Assembly (NCBI GenBank): GCA_913049845.1
Contig: CAJWZE010000009.1
Location: forward strand, 1 to 42,944
From: an uncultured Cryomorphaceae bacterium
GTDB lineage: Bacteria; Bacteroidota; Bacteroidia; Flavobacteriales; Schleiferiaceae
Reading direction: 5' to 3'
Length of the DNA stretch: 42,944 nucleotides
A program made the position numbers and the translations under genes. Positions 24,860 to 33,344 of the stretch are shown here, in pieces. Each line of letters starts with the position of its first letter. The stretch's first letter is position 1. The notes beneath the pieces were generated by a model that worked only from the letters and a program-made list of their open reading frames with translations, made no database searches and was not told the origin of the DNA.

Positions 24860-27097
24860 TTAGGATTTGCTGTCCAATTTTATTCGAAGTCCCAAATACA
24901 TGTTCCTTGGTGCTGAAGGTATAATTCCTGGTCCAGGGTATCCAAGTGCTCTTCGGGTAAAATAAACATCGTTGAATAAATTATTTATACCAAATTCTAA
25001 AGCACCCCACTGAGATGTAAATGCACCGCTAAAGTCAACGACTGTATAGCTCGGGATGGGACCTAAAATTCCATCACGAAGATCACCGGGCTGCGCTATT
25101 TCACTGTTTTCTACATCTGTGAATTGTTTTGACAGCACGGTTGTTTGAAGACTGAAATTCCATTTATCACTCTTAGCTGAAATTCCATTTTTGAGATTTA
25201 GTAGTGGGACAAATTCAACGCGTTTTCCTTGAACGTTAGGGACCTCACTTCGAATGTAGTTAGCGCCGGTAATTGCAGTATTAGCCCAAACATCTATTTC
25301 CCATACTCCTTCGTTCGGAGGAAGTAAATCATAGGCGATATAGCTTTCTAGACCATACATAAGCGCAGTACCGATATTCTTGCGTACTCTTTGAGCGCGA
25401 TTATTGAAGACGATACCAATTCTATTCGCGTAGTACAGGCTGAATACATTGGCGTCATAACTCAATCTTCCCTTTTTGCCTCTAACCCCTAGATCACTAG
25501 TCCATCCAGTTTCATCTTCGATATTCGGGTCTATGATAAATGTGGGATTAACTGTTCTGATATCAGAAAAGGTCACAGATCGATAATTCTGACTCCAATT
25601 AAAGTACCTTTCTTTATCATTGACTTTTTTAGAAATACCTACTCCAAATAGTGCAAAACCTCGTGAAAAACTGAAGTCATCATTTAGTTCACTACGATTT
25701 ATCACATTTCCAGCATTGTCATAAACGATATTCGTATAATTTCCTTGCGCCTCTGTCTGTATATGTTCCATTCGTAGGCCAGGAATAATACTCCAGCCCT
25801 CATTTAGGTAGAATATATGTTCAGCAAAAACTGCAAAGTTTCTGTTGGGATAAGTGAAGGAACTCTGATTAGGATAGTCATTGAATTCTTGATTTCGAAA
25901 GGTGAAATCAGCATCCGCTGCATTACTGCCAGGCCCCTGTTGTGTGAAATTTATACTTTGAAAGCCCTTCATACCAAAAAGCATTACTCGTGGTTGCCCC
26001 CCCTTGTATCTGTATCGATGAAGTACCTTCGCCTCAAGGGTTTGATTGTTGAATTGGCCGGCAATGAGGTCACGTTCATAAACGAAAGTACCATCGGCGT
26101 TTTGTTCATCAATAGTTAGTATTGGATTGAGGTTAATCATACTCGGGATTCCTCTGAACCCTAAACTTAATCTTTCAGCTTGTAAAGCGGTTGTTTTGAT
26201 TTCAATGGTTGTTTTTGAGTTCGGAGTATAGACCCAATTGGCATGTAGTAGATTCCAGTTAACAGAGAAATAATTACGTTTACGGTTAGATGCAAATGGG
26301 TCACTGCCAAACATGTAATCTGTTAATCCGCCAGATTGCTGGGCTAAATAGTAGAGATATGTGTGCTCTAAAATGAACGTATTGTTTTCATTTGGCTTCA
26401 AACGCAGCTTCACGTAACTATGATCAGCATTTAATGCACTATTTGGCCTAAATCCTTGAGAAAGGCGTTTATTGTAATAACCATAGGCACTTACCATTCC
26501 CTTGTTAATACTTGCACTGGTAAAATTTGTACGCAGCCCATAAGATCCAATTGTGGTACTGTTTTCAAAAGCCCATTTGACATTTTCTTGAGGATCTTTC
26601 ATCTTGAAGTTGAGCATTCCCCCAAACTGAGATCCGTATTGTAAACTTGCTGCGCCACGTATAACCTCTATCCTTTGAATTCCATCACTTGTAGGGGTAT
26701 AGTAAGATTCTGGATACCCTAGTGGATCAGCACTAATGTCATACCCGTTTTGGCGCGTATTGAAATTAGAAGTCCTATTCGGATCTAGGCCTCGAGAACC
26801 AACGGAAAGCTGCAATCCTGCATCATCATTTTCAAAAATTGTAAGACCGGTAATACCTGAAAAAAGTTGTCTAGTGGTATTTGCACCCTTGTTTAAAACC
26901 AAATCATCTAATGATACCACCTCACTTTTTTTTCCTGCATAAATACTGAGGCCTTCGACATTTTTCAATGATGCGCGAGATTCGGACTTTTTCTCCGTTA
27001 TCCTAATCTCATCAAGCACCACACTCGCGGTATCAGACGACTGTGCATAGCTTAAAAATGGAAATAAAAGAATTACAACGAGCTTATTACAGTCCAT
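24860..27097 (-). CDS. TonB-dependent receptor, FecA-like
   Basis: 745 residues from ATG 27097, which gives the signal peptide MDCNKLVVILLFPFLSYAQ; the frame runs up to a TTG at 27130 without adding a sensible N-terminus. A plug domain (SLDDLVLNKGANTTRQLFSG, VGSRGLDPNRTSNFNTRQNG, RIEVIRGAASLQYGSQFGGM) precedes a 22-strand type barrel ending FGINNLFNDVYFTRRALG and YLGLRIKLDS. It lacks the carboxypeptidase-like N-terminal domain of SusC proteins, so it belongs to the siderophore/metal type; closest by look to FecA-like receptors. Its start overlaps the end of the gamma-carboxylase-like gene by 11 bases, so it is the last gene of the DUF4856-imelysin-carboxylase unit. Substrate unknown, iron chelate likely. 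Confidence 0.93.
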   Translation of the reverse strand: MDCNKLVVILLFPFLSYAQSSDTASVVLDEIRITEKKSESRASLKNVEGLSIYAGKKSEVVSLDDLVLNKGANTTRQLFSGITGLTIFENDDAGLQLSVGSRGLDPNRTSNFNTRQNGYDISADPLGYPESYYTPTSDGIQRIEVIRGAASLQYGSQFGGMLNFKMKDPQENVKWAFENSTTIGSYGLRTNFTSASINKGMVSAYGYYNKRLSQGFRPNSALNADHSYVKLRLKPNENNTFILEHTYLYYLAQQSGGLTDYMFGSDPFASNRKRNYFSVNWNLLHANWVYTPNSKTTIEIKTTALQAERLSLGFRGIPSMINLNPILTIDEQNADGTFVYERDLIAGQFNNQTLEAKVLHRYRYKGGQPRVMLFGMKGFQSINFTQQGPGSNAADADFTFRNQEFNDYPNQSSFTYPNRNFAVFAEHIFYLNEGWSIIPGLRMEHIQTEAQGNYTNIVYDNAGNVINRSELNDDFSFSRGFALFGVGISKKVNDKERYFNWSQNYRSVTFSDIRTVNPTFIIDPNIEDETGWTSDLGVRGKKGRLSYDANVFSLYYANRIGIVFNNRAQRVRKNIGTALMYGLESYIAYDLLPPNEGVWEIDVWANTAITGANYIRSEVPNVQGKRVEFVPLLNLKNGISAKSDKWNFSLQTTVLSKQFTDVENSEIAQPGDLRDGILGPIPSYTVVDFSGAFTSQWGALEFGINNLFNDVYFTRRALGYPGPGIIPSAPRNMYLGLRIKLDSKS

Positions 27098-28433
27098 GAA
27101 TGCTGTCGTTAAAAGGTAACAACCAATCAATCGGTTGGAAGTTTCTCGATTTTGTAATTAAATCTATGGTAGGGTCAACAAATGCCTTCGAGGTACGCCC
27201 GTTTAGACTTACAAATGAATCTGCATAAACAGAGATATTTCGACCTTCCGTTGCTTTATAGTGATTAGCTAAATGATGCGCGTACTCCAATATAAAGTCC
27301 GGTTGGAATGCCATTTGTTTTTCCTGAAATGAACTGAGAAATTCCTCGTTTTGAACAGTCCAGCTTTCGCCCGTGTCCTTGTCGACTATTCTAAAAGTGG
27401 TGTATCCTTGTTTTTCCATAAGCATTACTCGCCATGAAAACCTGAACCCTTGTTCATGCCAAAAGAGCTCTCCAGGGTAGAATAAATAGCGCCAAGGTAA
27501 AATGATTTGACTCGCTATTATAAGAGTGACCAACCATTTGCTAGAACCAAGATACTTTCTTTTTTCAGATTGATCTTGCGGTCTAAGAAAAGGCAGCGCT
27601 CTATAAAGGAATGCAATATGATATTTTGAAGGAAAAAAAATTGTCGCAGCTATAATCATAATCCAAGGAAACATACCAATAGGAAACAGAACACGTGTCA
27701 TGATGTGAAAGGCGATTACCAGAACAAACGCTATCTTTTGTGTACGTTTATTTACAAGTAGAAAGGGGATAGTCAAATCGTAAATCGCTCCTCCCCATGA
27801 AAAAAGATAGTGTACCCACGTACTTTCAAAGAATTGACCGATTAAGGGGAGATCAGTTTTCGTTGTCAACCATATACTAAGAGGCTGAGCCTCAAAGAGC
27901 CAGTCGCTGTTTAATTTTGCCAAACCAGCATAAAAGTAGACGATGAAAATAAAAGCTTGAATACTTAACAATGTCCACTTAGGAATAAGTCGTTCACAGG
28001 ATCTTCCTTGTTTATTATCAAGACTATATGTCGCATTTGCAGGCAAAAAGCAAAGTAACAGAGCAACAATACTGATGAAGTAATAATGATTTAGATAAGT
28101 AGTCTTATCCATAGCCTCTATGTAAGTAAAGGATAGAAAGAGTACCATTGTGCTCAACTTGTATCGATAACCTAGAGCTACGCCTATGGCGCTGATAAAA
28201 CACAACAGGAAGAGCCCATAGGTCCATATCCCCAAGGGTTGTACCCATGAGAAACCTAAATAAGTAAAATGAAAGACAGGAGATAGATAGAGCTTTTCAA
28301 CCCAGCCATAAGCCACGAATCTAAGCATTGATAGAGCTATGATAATTCCGAATAAAACACGAAAAGCCGCTAAAGGAGCGGCTTCTGTGCTGTAATATAT
28401 AGAACGGTATCTCGATCTAATCGCCATCCGCAT
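27087..28433 (-). CDS. Vitamin K-dependent gamma-carboxylase-like (HTTM) membrane protein
   Basis: 448 residues. The N-terminal 310 or so are a polytopic HTTM domain, the remainder a beta-rich lumenal-type domain. From memory of human GGCX: human DKTSWNNHSYLYGLL corresponds to DKTTYLNHYYFISIV here (His116 at human His160), human YFIAGVKKLDADW to YFYAGLAKLNSDW (Lys173 at the catalytic base Lys218), human LFSIGMFSYVM to LFPIGMFPWIM, and human YGYSWDMMVHS to FRFSWRVMLME. The C-terminal parts also align (FVSLNGRTSKAFVDPTIDLI). So the residues for vitamin K hydroquinone deprotonation seem present. The true substrate is unknown. The gene overlaps its upstream neighbour by 17 bases and its downstream one by 11, strongly suggesting one operon with imelysin and TonB receptor. 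Confidence 0.88.
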   Translation of the reverse strand: MRMAIRSRYRSIYYSTEAAPLAAFRVLFGIIIALSMLRFVAYGWVEKLYLSPVFHFTYLGFSWVQPLGIWTYGLFLLCFISAIGVALGYRYKLSTMVLFLSFTYIEAMDKTTYLNHYYFISIVALLLCFLPANATYSLDNKQGRSCERLIPKWTLLSIQAFIFIVYFYAGLAKLNSDWLFEAQPLSIWLTTKTDLPLIGQFFESTWVHYLFSWGGAIYDLTIPFLLVNKRTQKIAFVLVIAFHIMTRVLFPIGMFPWIMIIAATIFFPSKYHIAFLYRALPFLRPQDQSEKRKYLGSSKWLVTLIIASQIILPWRYLFYPGELFWHEQGFRFSWRVMLMEKQGYTTFRIVDKDTGESWTVQNEEFLSSFQEKQMAFQPDFILEYAHHLANHYKATEGRNISVYADSFVSLNGRTSKAFVDPTIDLITKSRNFQPIDWLLPFNDSIHGL

Positions 28434-29544
28434 CTACATAGTCTATTTTTACGTTAAGTATTTGCATTACATCAGTTTTGATACGAATCGTATTACGCTG
28501 AAGCTCGTCATATAGGCCGAGCATTGTAAAATTATCGGTTTCGACGGTTGCTTTAAAACTTTCAGTAACCCCGTTTAGAGCAGTTTGGCTGGCCTCAAAT
28601 TGTTGATTGACCGCATCAGATAAAGGTTGGCCATTTTCAGTAGCACCCAAATGGTCCAAATACTTTGAGAAGCTGGGGCCATCACTCAACCCATCATAGC
28701 TAGTTCCATTGAAAAACGCTACATGTGCATCAAAGCTCGTTTGAAACAACTCTTTTGAAAACCCAGGGTTGAACAATGATTCAATGCTATGTGGAAGTGT
28801 ATTACTGCTAAAAATCCCTGCCGGAATGCCAACTTTACCTGCTCTCAACTCTTTTTCATAATGGAAAATGAAATCATTAGCCATCTTGTTCACAGAGGCA
28901 CTCGCAGAAGAGCCATTGCCTTCTAAAAAAGTAGTTCTGTAATCGGTTGACCATTCGGTATAAACCTCATTTGCCAAATTATTTATGCTTGAAAACAAAA
29001 ATTTCATGTAAGTTACTGCGCCAGGTTGTGTTGACAAGTAGTTCAGTTGGTCAGCAACTGAACCCTTGGAATAAAGTAGGTAGTCCAATGCAGGGAAACC
29101 TTGTTGCGTGAATGTAGAAGGGAGAAGTAAATTTGGCTCATTCCCTAAATGAAGTTGATTCACATTTATTTTTATCTCACTGGTGTCTGTAGGATAGGTA
29201 TTGCAACGCAGTCGAATATTCCTTTGCTCTCCAGGGCCAATTTCAAATAGGCTAACTTTTTGCCAACTTCGGTAGGCAACCTGATATTTAAATCTTAACG
29301 TCTCTAAACTAGAAGCATCTAACTTTAATGAAAATGTATCGGCGGCAAGGACTGCTTCTGTTGAGGCCACCGAAAAGTTGTTCCAAGCTGGAATGATAAT
29401 ATCATCAGCCCAATGCTGCAGCATTGTTGAACGATTCCATGTGTCTGAATTCCCAGTGGTTCGCTCACAAGAAGTCGAGAAAAGGAGTACTCCAAAAAGG
29501 AGTACTCCGACCAACTTACTTAACAAAAAAGGTTTATGGTTCAT
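28417..29544 (-). CDS. Imelysin-like (M75-type) surface or periplasmic lipoprotein
   Basis: 375 residues with a lipoprotein signal (LLFSTSC, Cys26). The body is helical and has imelysin features: IIPAWNNFSVASTEAV at the start, RFKYQVAYRSWQKVSLFEIGP, GFPALDYLLYSKGS, and the second half with FHYEKELRAGKVGIPAGI. The family's GxHxxE motif is here Gly149-Phe-Pro-Ala-Leu-Asp154, so the His and Glu are replaced by Pro and Asp. Imelysins are linked to iron acquisition (EfeO/IrpA group), but this subgroup may not bind iron in the same way. It begins one base after the DUF4856 gene ends and overlaps the gamma-carboxylase-like gene. No protease activity is implied. Confidence 0.88.
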   Translation of the reverse strand: MNHKPFLLSKLVGVLLFGVLLFSTSCERTTGNSDTWNRSTMLQHWADDIIIPAWNNFSVASTEAVLAADTFSLKLDASSLETLRFKYQVAYRSWQKVSLFEIGPGEQRNIRLRCNTYPTDTSEIKINVNQLHLGNEPNLLLPSTFTQQGFPALDYLLYSKGSVADQLNYLSTQPGAVTYMKFLFSSINNLANEVYTEWSTDYRTTFLEGNGSSASASVNKMANDFIFHYEKELRAGKVGIPAGIFSSNTLPHSIESLFNPGFSKELFQTSFDAHVAFFNGTSYDGLSDGPSFSKYLDHLGATENGQPLSDAVNQQFEASQTALNGVTESFKATVETDNFTMLGLYDELQRNTIRIKTDVMQILNVKIDYVDADGD

Positions 29545-29545
29545 C

Positions 29546-30754
29546 TTAGTTAGTTACTTGATCTACTGTAAAATCAAAACGGGCTGCGATATCCGTAGAT
29601 AAGGTTCTTAGGGTAGTTGTTGATACATCCCAGAACCCATTTCCTGATGCATTTGACAAATCTTCTAACATATCGTTTACTTCTGAGCGGCTAAAATATG
29701 GCGCCTCTGTATCTGGGTTGTGCGTAAACTGTAGGCTGTAGATAAACCCGAATCCTTCACTCAGATCATGAAATCCTCCGCCCATATCACCTCCGTCAAG
29801 TGCCGTTGCACCTGCTTCAAGGTAGTACACTGAGCGAATTCCTATAACCTCACTAACTAATTCACGGATAATTGCCGCTTGTTCGTCTCGAACATCGTAA
29901 TTACCGGCTACAATAGCAGCACGTCCTAACTTCAAGGCATCATAAACATCTTGTGCCATTGTACTGAAATCGCCGTCACCAATTACTCTTCCAAAGTATT
30001 TGTTTAGGAATGAATCGTCACCCCCAATCGTACCCAATGGGTTAGCACCATCGGCCGCTCCACCAAAAAGGTAGCCATATGCTTCATCCCATTTGTGCTC
30101 CATAGTTGTGTAGTTTTTGTCAGCAGCTAAAACATTATTGTCGTTATCCTCGCGGTTTGTACCAGCATCCAAGACACCTGGATCTAGGTAGTTATTCATC
30201 ATTTGATCGCCCATTACTGCTCCAATTAAACCCTTAACAATGGCTTGATCATACTCTAAGCCAGCTTCATTTACGTAGCGAACGCTCGAACCATCCGCTA
30301 TTTGACCAGCAGTTCCTGCGGCTGCCACTGTACTGAAGTTTGGAAAAACGTCATCTACTTGCGCTTGAATCCAACCATCAAAGTCCCCTTTAATCTGAGC
30401 TGCTTCCGATGCATTTGAGCTAAAATAGAGGTATGAGTCGGCGGTTTTTGATCGCAAACTTTTGGTTGAAGCATTTAACACAGGGTTTGTAAATGGATCA
30501 ACATCGTTACCGTTTGCATCCTCATTTGCGTACATCTCTGCAAGATCTGTTGCACTTTTTGTGTCATCTTTGAGTGCAGATCCAAATTCTCCTCCCATTG
30601 CTAGGCGTTCCGATTGACCGCTGTAAGATACAGAAGTTAGACCGTCACGCTCGAATGAATACGACGCAGGAGCTATTACCTCTGGGTCAGTATTGCGTTC
30701 ACACGCTAAAGCTATTAGCACGACAGGTGTTAGTAAAAGTATTCCTTTTTTCAT
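29546..30754 (-). CDS. DUF4856-family lipoprotein
   Basis: 402 residues from ATG 30754, chosen because it begins the lipoprotein signal MKKGILLLTPVVLIALAC (Cys18 lipidated); the frame is open for 19 more codons with no likely start. The mature part opens with YSFERDGLTSVSYSGQSERL, the usual DUF4856 opening, and has RSKTADSYLYFSS, DQAIVKGLIGAVMGDQMMNN and KWDEAYGYLFGG. No function is established to my knowledge. In Bacteroidota it is commonly a neighbour of imelysin, HTTM and TonB genes, as here, and an envelope role in metal binding or uptake is the inference. It is the first gene of the four-gene unit, with a candidate -7 box 36 bases upstream. Confidence 0.88.
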   Translation of the reverse strand: MKKGILLLTPVVLIALACERNTDPEVIAPASYSFERDGLTSVSYSGQSERLAMGGEFGSALKDDTKSATDLAEMYANEDANGNDVDPFTNPVLNASTKSLRSKTADSYLYFSSNASEAAQIKGDFDGWIQAQVDDVFPNFSTVAAAGTAGQIADGSSVRYVNEAGLEYDQAIVKGLIGAVMGDQMMNNYLDPGVLDAGTNREDNDNNVLAADKNYTTMEHKWDEAYGYLFGGAADGANPLGTIGGDDSFLNKYFGRVIGDGDFSTMAQDVYDALKLGRAAIVAGNYDVRDEQAAIIRELVSEVIGIRSVYYLEAGATALDGGDMGGGFHDLSEGFGFIYSLQFTHNPDTEAPYFSRSEVNDMLEDLSNASGNGFWDVSTTTLRTLSTDIAARFDFTVDQVTN

Positions 30755-30789
30755 TTTATTTTTATTTAGACTTATTATAAATAACGACG

Positions 30790-30797
30790 CAAAAGTA
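30790..30797 (-). promoter_or_regulatory. Candidate -7 box for the DUF4856-imelysin operon
   Basis: On the minus strand this reads TACTTTTG, a full match to the flavobacterial TAnnTTTG box, 35 bases upstream of ATG 30754. No TTG occurs 17-23 bases further up. No clear Fur box is seen in the 147-base gap. Confidence 0.4.
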
Positions 30798-30901
30798 AGT
30801 TTCAAAAACAATAACTTTTACCGGAATACAAAGAAAAAATACCGCTAATAGAAAACACCGAAATTATAGATAGGTTTTCCTTTAACGGTTAAGATGAATG
30901 G

Positions 30902-32032
30902 CTACAGGGTTCCTCGGTTTTCTTGTTCTCGCTCTATAGCTTCAAACAGGGCTTTAAAGTTTCCCTTTCCAAAGCTGGTCGCACCTTTACGCTGGATAAT
31001 TTCAATAAATACGGTAGGGCGGTCCATCAAGGGCTTAGTGAACAGCTGAAGTAAATAGCCTTCATCATCTCGGTCGACGAGAATTTTATATTTCTTTAAC
31101 ACTTCCATGTCTTCGTCAATAACACCAACACGGTCTTTTAGGTCGTCGTAATATGTGTTCGGAACATCTAAAAACTCAACGCCGCGCTCCCGAAGCTCGT
31201 GAATGGTGTGAATTATGTTATCCGTGGCCAATGCCAAATGTTGTATACCTGCACCATTGTAGAAGTTGATGTACTCTTCAATTTGCGAGCGCTTTTTTCC
31301 TTCAGCAGGCTCGTTGATTGGGAATTTGATGCGGCCGTTACCGTTCGACATAACCTTTGACATCAAGGCCGTGTACTCTGTAGAGATGTCCTTATCGTCG
31401 AAGGAAATGATTTGTGAGAATCCCATAACCTCCGCATAGAACTTTACCCAAGTATTCATCTGTCCCCAATCCACATTGCCCACGATGTGGTCTATGTATT
31501 TCAGTCCAACAGGTTCCGGCTGGTACTTTGGACTGCGGGCAACGTAACCCGGTAAGAAGGGTCCGTCATAATCGTTACGCTCTACAAACATGTGTACGGT
31601 TTCGCCGTAGGTGTAAATCCCAGAGGTAACTACCTTTCCGTTGGAATCTTCAATAACCTTAGGTTCTTGATAGGGCTTTGCACCACGCTTGGTAGTCTCT
31701 TTAAATGCTTTGGTCGCGTCCGGCACCCAGAGCGCCACAAATTTCACGCCGTCTCCGTGGTCGTTGAGGTGTTTGTTAATATTGCTGTCCTTCATCATGG
31801 AAGAGGTGATGACTAGGCGAATTTTATCCTGTTGGAGCACATACGACGTACAATCACTAACTCCGGTTTCTAGACCAGCATAAGCGACCTCTTGGAACCC
31901 AAAAGCTGTTTTGAAGTAATAGGCGCTTTGCTTGGCGTTGCCTACGTAGATTTCTACGTAATCAGTGCCCCAAAGTTCCAAGAAATCTTGGGCGTCCTCG
32001 TATTGTTTAGGCAGTGTTACCACTTGGTCCAT
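30902..32032 (-). CDS. hpd: 4-hydroxyphenylpyruvate dioxygenase
   Basis: 376 residues, full length. Two vicinal-oxygen-chelate halves. The iron ligands are His182 (YIDHIVGNV), His265 (GIQHLALAT) and Glu344 (VFIEIIQRKG), and the C-terminal helix FGKGNFKALFEAIEREQENR that gates the active site is present. It converts 4-hydroxyphenylpyruvate (from tyrosine) to homogentisate, using iron(II) and oxygen. It lies 27 bases after the PLP-lyase gene on the same strand, in one probable transcript with hmgA. The product is used by HmgA, encoded two genes upstream. It ends 147 bases before the DUF4856 start. Confidence 0.98.
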   Translation of the reverse strand: MDQVVTLPKQYEDAQDFLELWGTDYVEIYVGNAKQSAYYFKTAFGFQEVAYAGLETGVSDCTSYVLQQDKIRLVITSSMMKDSNINKHLNDHGDGVKFVALWVPDATKAFKETTKRGAKPYQEPKVIEDSNGKVVTSGIYTYGETVHMFVERNDYDGPFLPGYVARSPKYQPEPVGLKYIDHIVGNVDWGQMNTWVKFYAEVMGFSQIISFDDKDISTEYTALMSKVMSNGNGRIKFPINEPAEGKKRSQIEEYINFYNGAGIQHLALATDNIIHTIHELRERGVEFLDVPNTYYDDLKDRVGVIDEDMEVLKKYKILVDRDDEGYLLQLFTKPLMDRPTVFIEIIQRKGATSFGKGNFKALFEAIEREQENRGTL

Positions 32033-32059
32033 TTTCTGTTTGATTAGGTTGCTAAAACA

Positions 32060-33307
32060 TTAATTGATGAGGTTTAAGGCGGTATTCAGGTCATGTATCA
32101 AATCATTACAATCTTCTAGGCCTATGCTCAATCGAATGAGACTTTCAGTAATATTTATTTCTTCCTTCAACGTATCATCAACTTTAGCATGCGTCATGCT
32201 GTAAGGATGTTCTGCTAAACTTTCGGTACTGCCTAAACTTACCCCAAGCTTGAACACTTGGATGTTATTTAGAACGGTGAAGGCCTCTTTTTCTCCACCT
32301 TTGATATAGAGCGCTATCATCGAGCCTATACCGCCATATTCTTTGGAAAAAATCACCTGTTGTTCGGGATTCCAGTCAGTTATATTCCCTAGATATCGAA
32401 TTTCTTCAACCGACGGATGGGTCACTAAAAATTTAGCAACTTTTCGAGTATTTTCCTCTTGCGCCTGTATCCGTATTGTGTAGGTTTCTAAGGATCGTAA
32501 AATGAGCCAACTGTCCATGGGTCCCAATATTCCTCCTATAAAGGTCCTTGCTTTTTTTATACGACTAATTAACTCAGTTTTTCCTGTTACGGCACCTGCA
32601 ATAACATCGCTATGGCCGGCGATATTTTTGGTAAGTGAGTATACGACGAGATCAGCTCCATTTTTATGCTGCTGACTTAAAACTGGACCTAGGTAGGTAT
32701 TATCCACGATAACTGGTACAAACTGCTCTTCGCTGCGAAAGGCCTCACATATTTTTTTAGCTTTTTGGATGGAATAAATATCCATAGTCGGATTGGCGGG
32801 GCTTTCCGTGAAAAAACCACTGACGGGTCGATCGGGAAAAGTAGATTGAACATTTGCTACGACCTTCTCAATAGACCATTGATGTTGAATTTGAAAACAA
32901 CGAATATCGAATTCCTCTAAATAGTTAACCATGAAACTGTGGGTTCCGCCATAAACAGGATTTGTATGTAATAGTACGCTTCCTGGCCGACAAAATTCTA
33001 ATAGAGTTGCGCTAATGGCTGCCATTCCTGAGCCAAAAACTGCTGCTTCGTCTATTTGGTCTAAATGGGCAAGTCGTTCCTCCAAAAGTGCTGTATTTGG
33101 AGAGCCTAGTCGACTATAAATATGACCCATTTGAGTGTTCAAAGGAGGCTCTTCCTTGCCTGTTGCCCACGCAAAGAACTGTTTTCCGGCTTCTGCGTTT
33201 GGAAATTCATAAGTAGAGGTCTGAAAGATGGGTTGTTTCATACTGCCGTGGTAATTAGCAGCATCATATCCCAGACCTAACATCGCTGTGGATTGTTTTT
33301 TCTTCAT
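32060..33307 (-). CDS. Cys/Met-metabolism PLP enzyme, methionine gamma-lyase type
   Basis: 415 residues from ATG 33307 (MKKKQSTAML...); an ATG at 33334 would add nine residues not expected in the family. Fold type I PLP enzyme: QPIFQTSTYEF, HIYSRLGSPNTALLEERLA, FGSGMAAISATL, NPVYGGTHSFM, VDNTYLGP, and the PLP-lysine motif YSLTKNIAGHSDVIAG; the end has FKLGVSLGSTESLAEHP and LIRLSIGLEDCNDLI. Methionine gamma-lyase and cystathionine gamma-lyase or synthase share this pattern; the sequence at the PLP lysine leans to the lyase group but does not settle it. It sits between hmgA and hpd though its reaction has no role in tyrosine breakdown; general amino-acid catabolism is the likely link. Confidence 0.88.
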   Translation of the reverse strand: MKKKQSTAMLGLGYDAANYHGSMKQPIFQTSTYEFPNAEAGKQFFAWATGKEEPPLNTQMGHIYSRLGSPNTALLEERLAHLDQIDEAAVFGSGMAAISATLLEFCRPGSVLLHTNPVYGGTHSFMVNYLEEFDIRCFQIQHQWSIEKVVANVQSTFPDRPVSGFFTESPANPTMDIYSIQKAKKICEAFRSEEQFVPVIVDNTYLGPVLSQQHKNGADLVVYSLTKNIAGHSDVIAGAVTGKTELISRIKKARTFIGGILGPMDSWLILRSLETYTIRIQAQEENTRKVAKFLVTHPSVEEIRYLGNITDWNPEQQVIFSKEYGGIGSMIALYIKGGEKEAFTVLNNIQVFKLGVSLGSTESLAEHPYSMTHAKVDDTLKEEINITESLIRLSIGLEDCNDLIHDLNTALNLIN

Positions 33308-33344
33308 TTCGATAGGTTCACCATGCCAAGGCATGGAATCGTTA

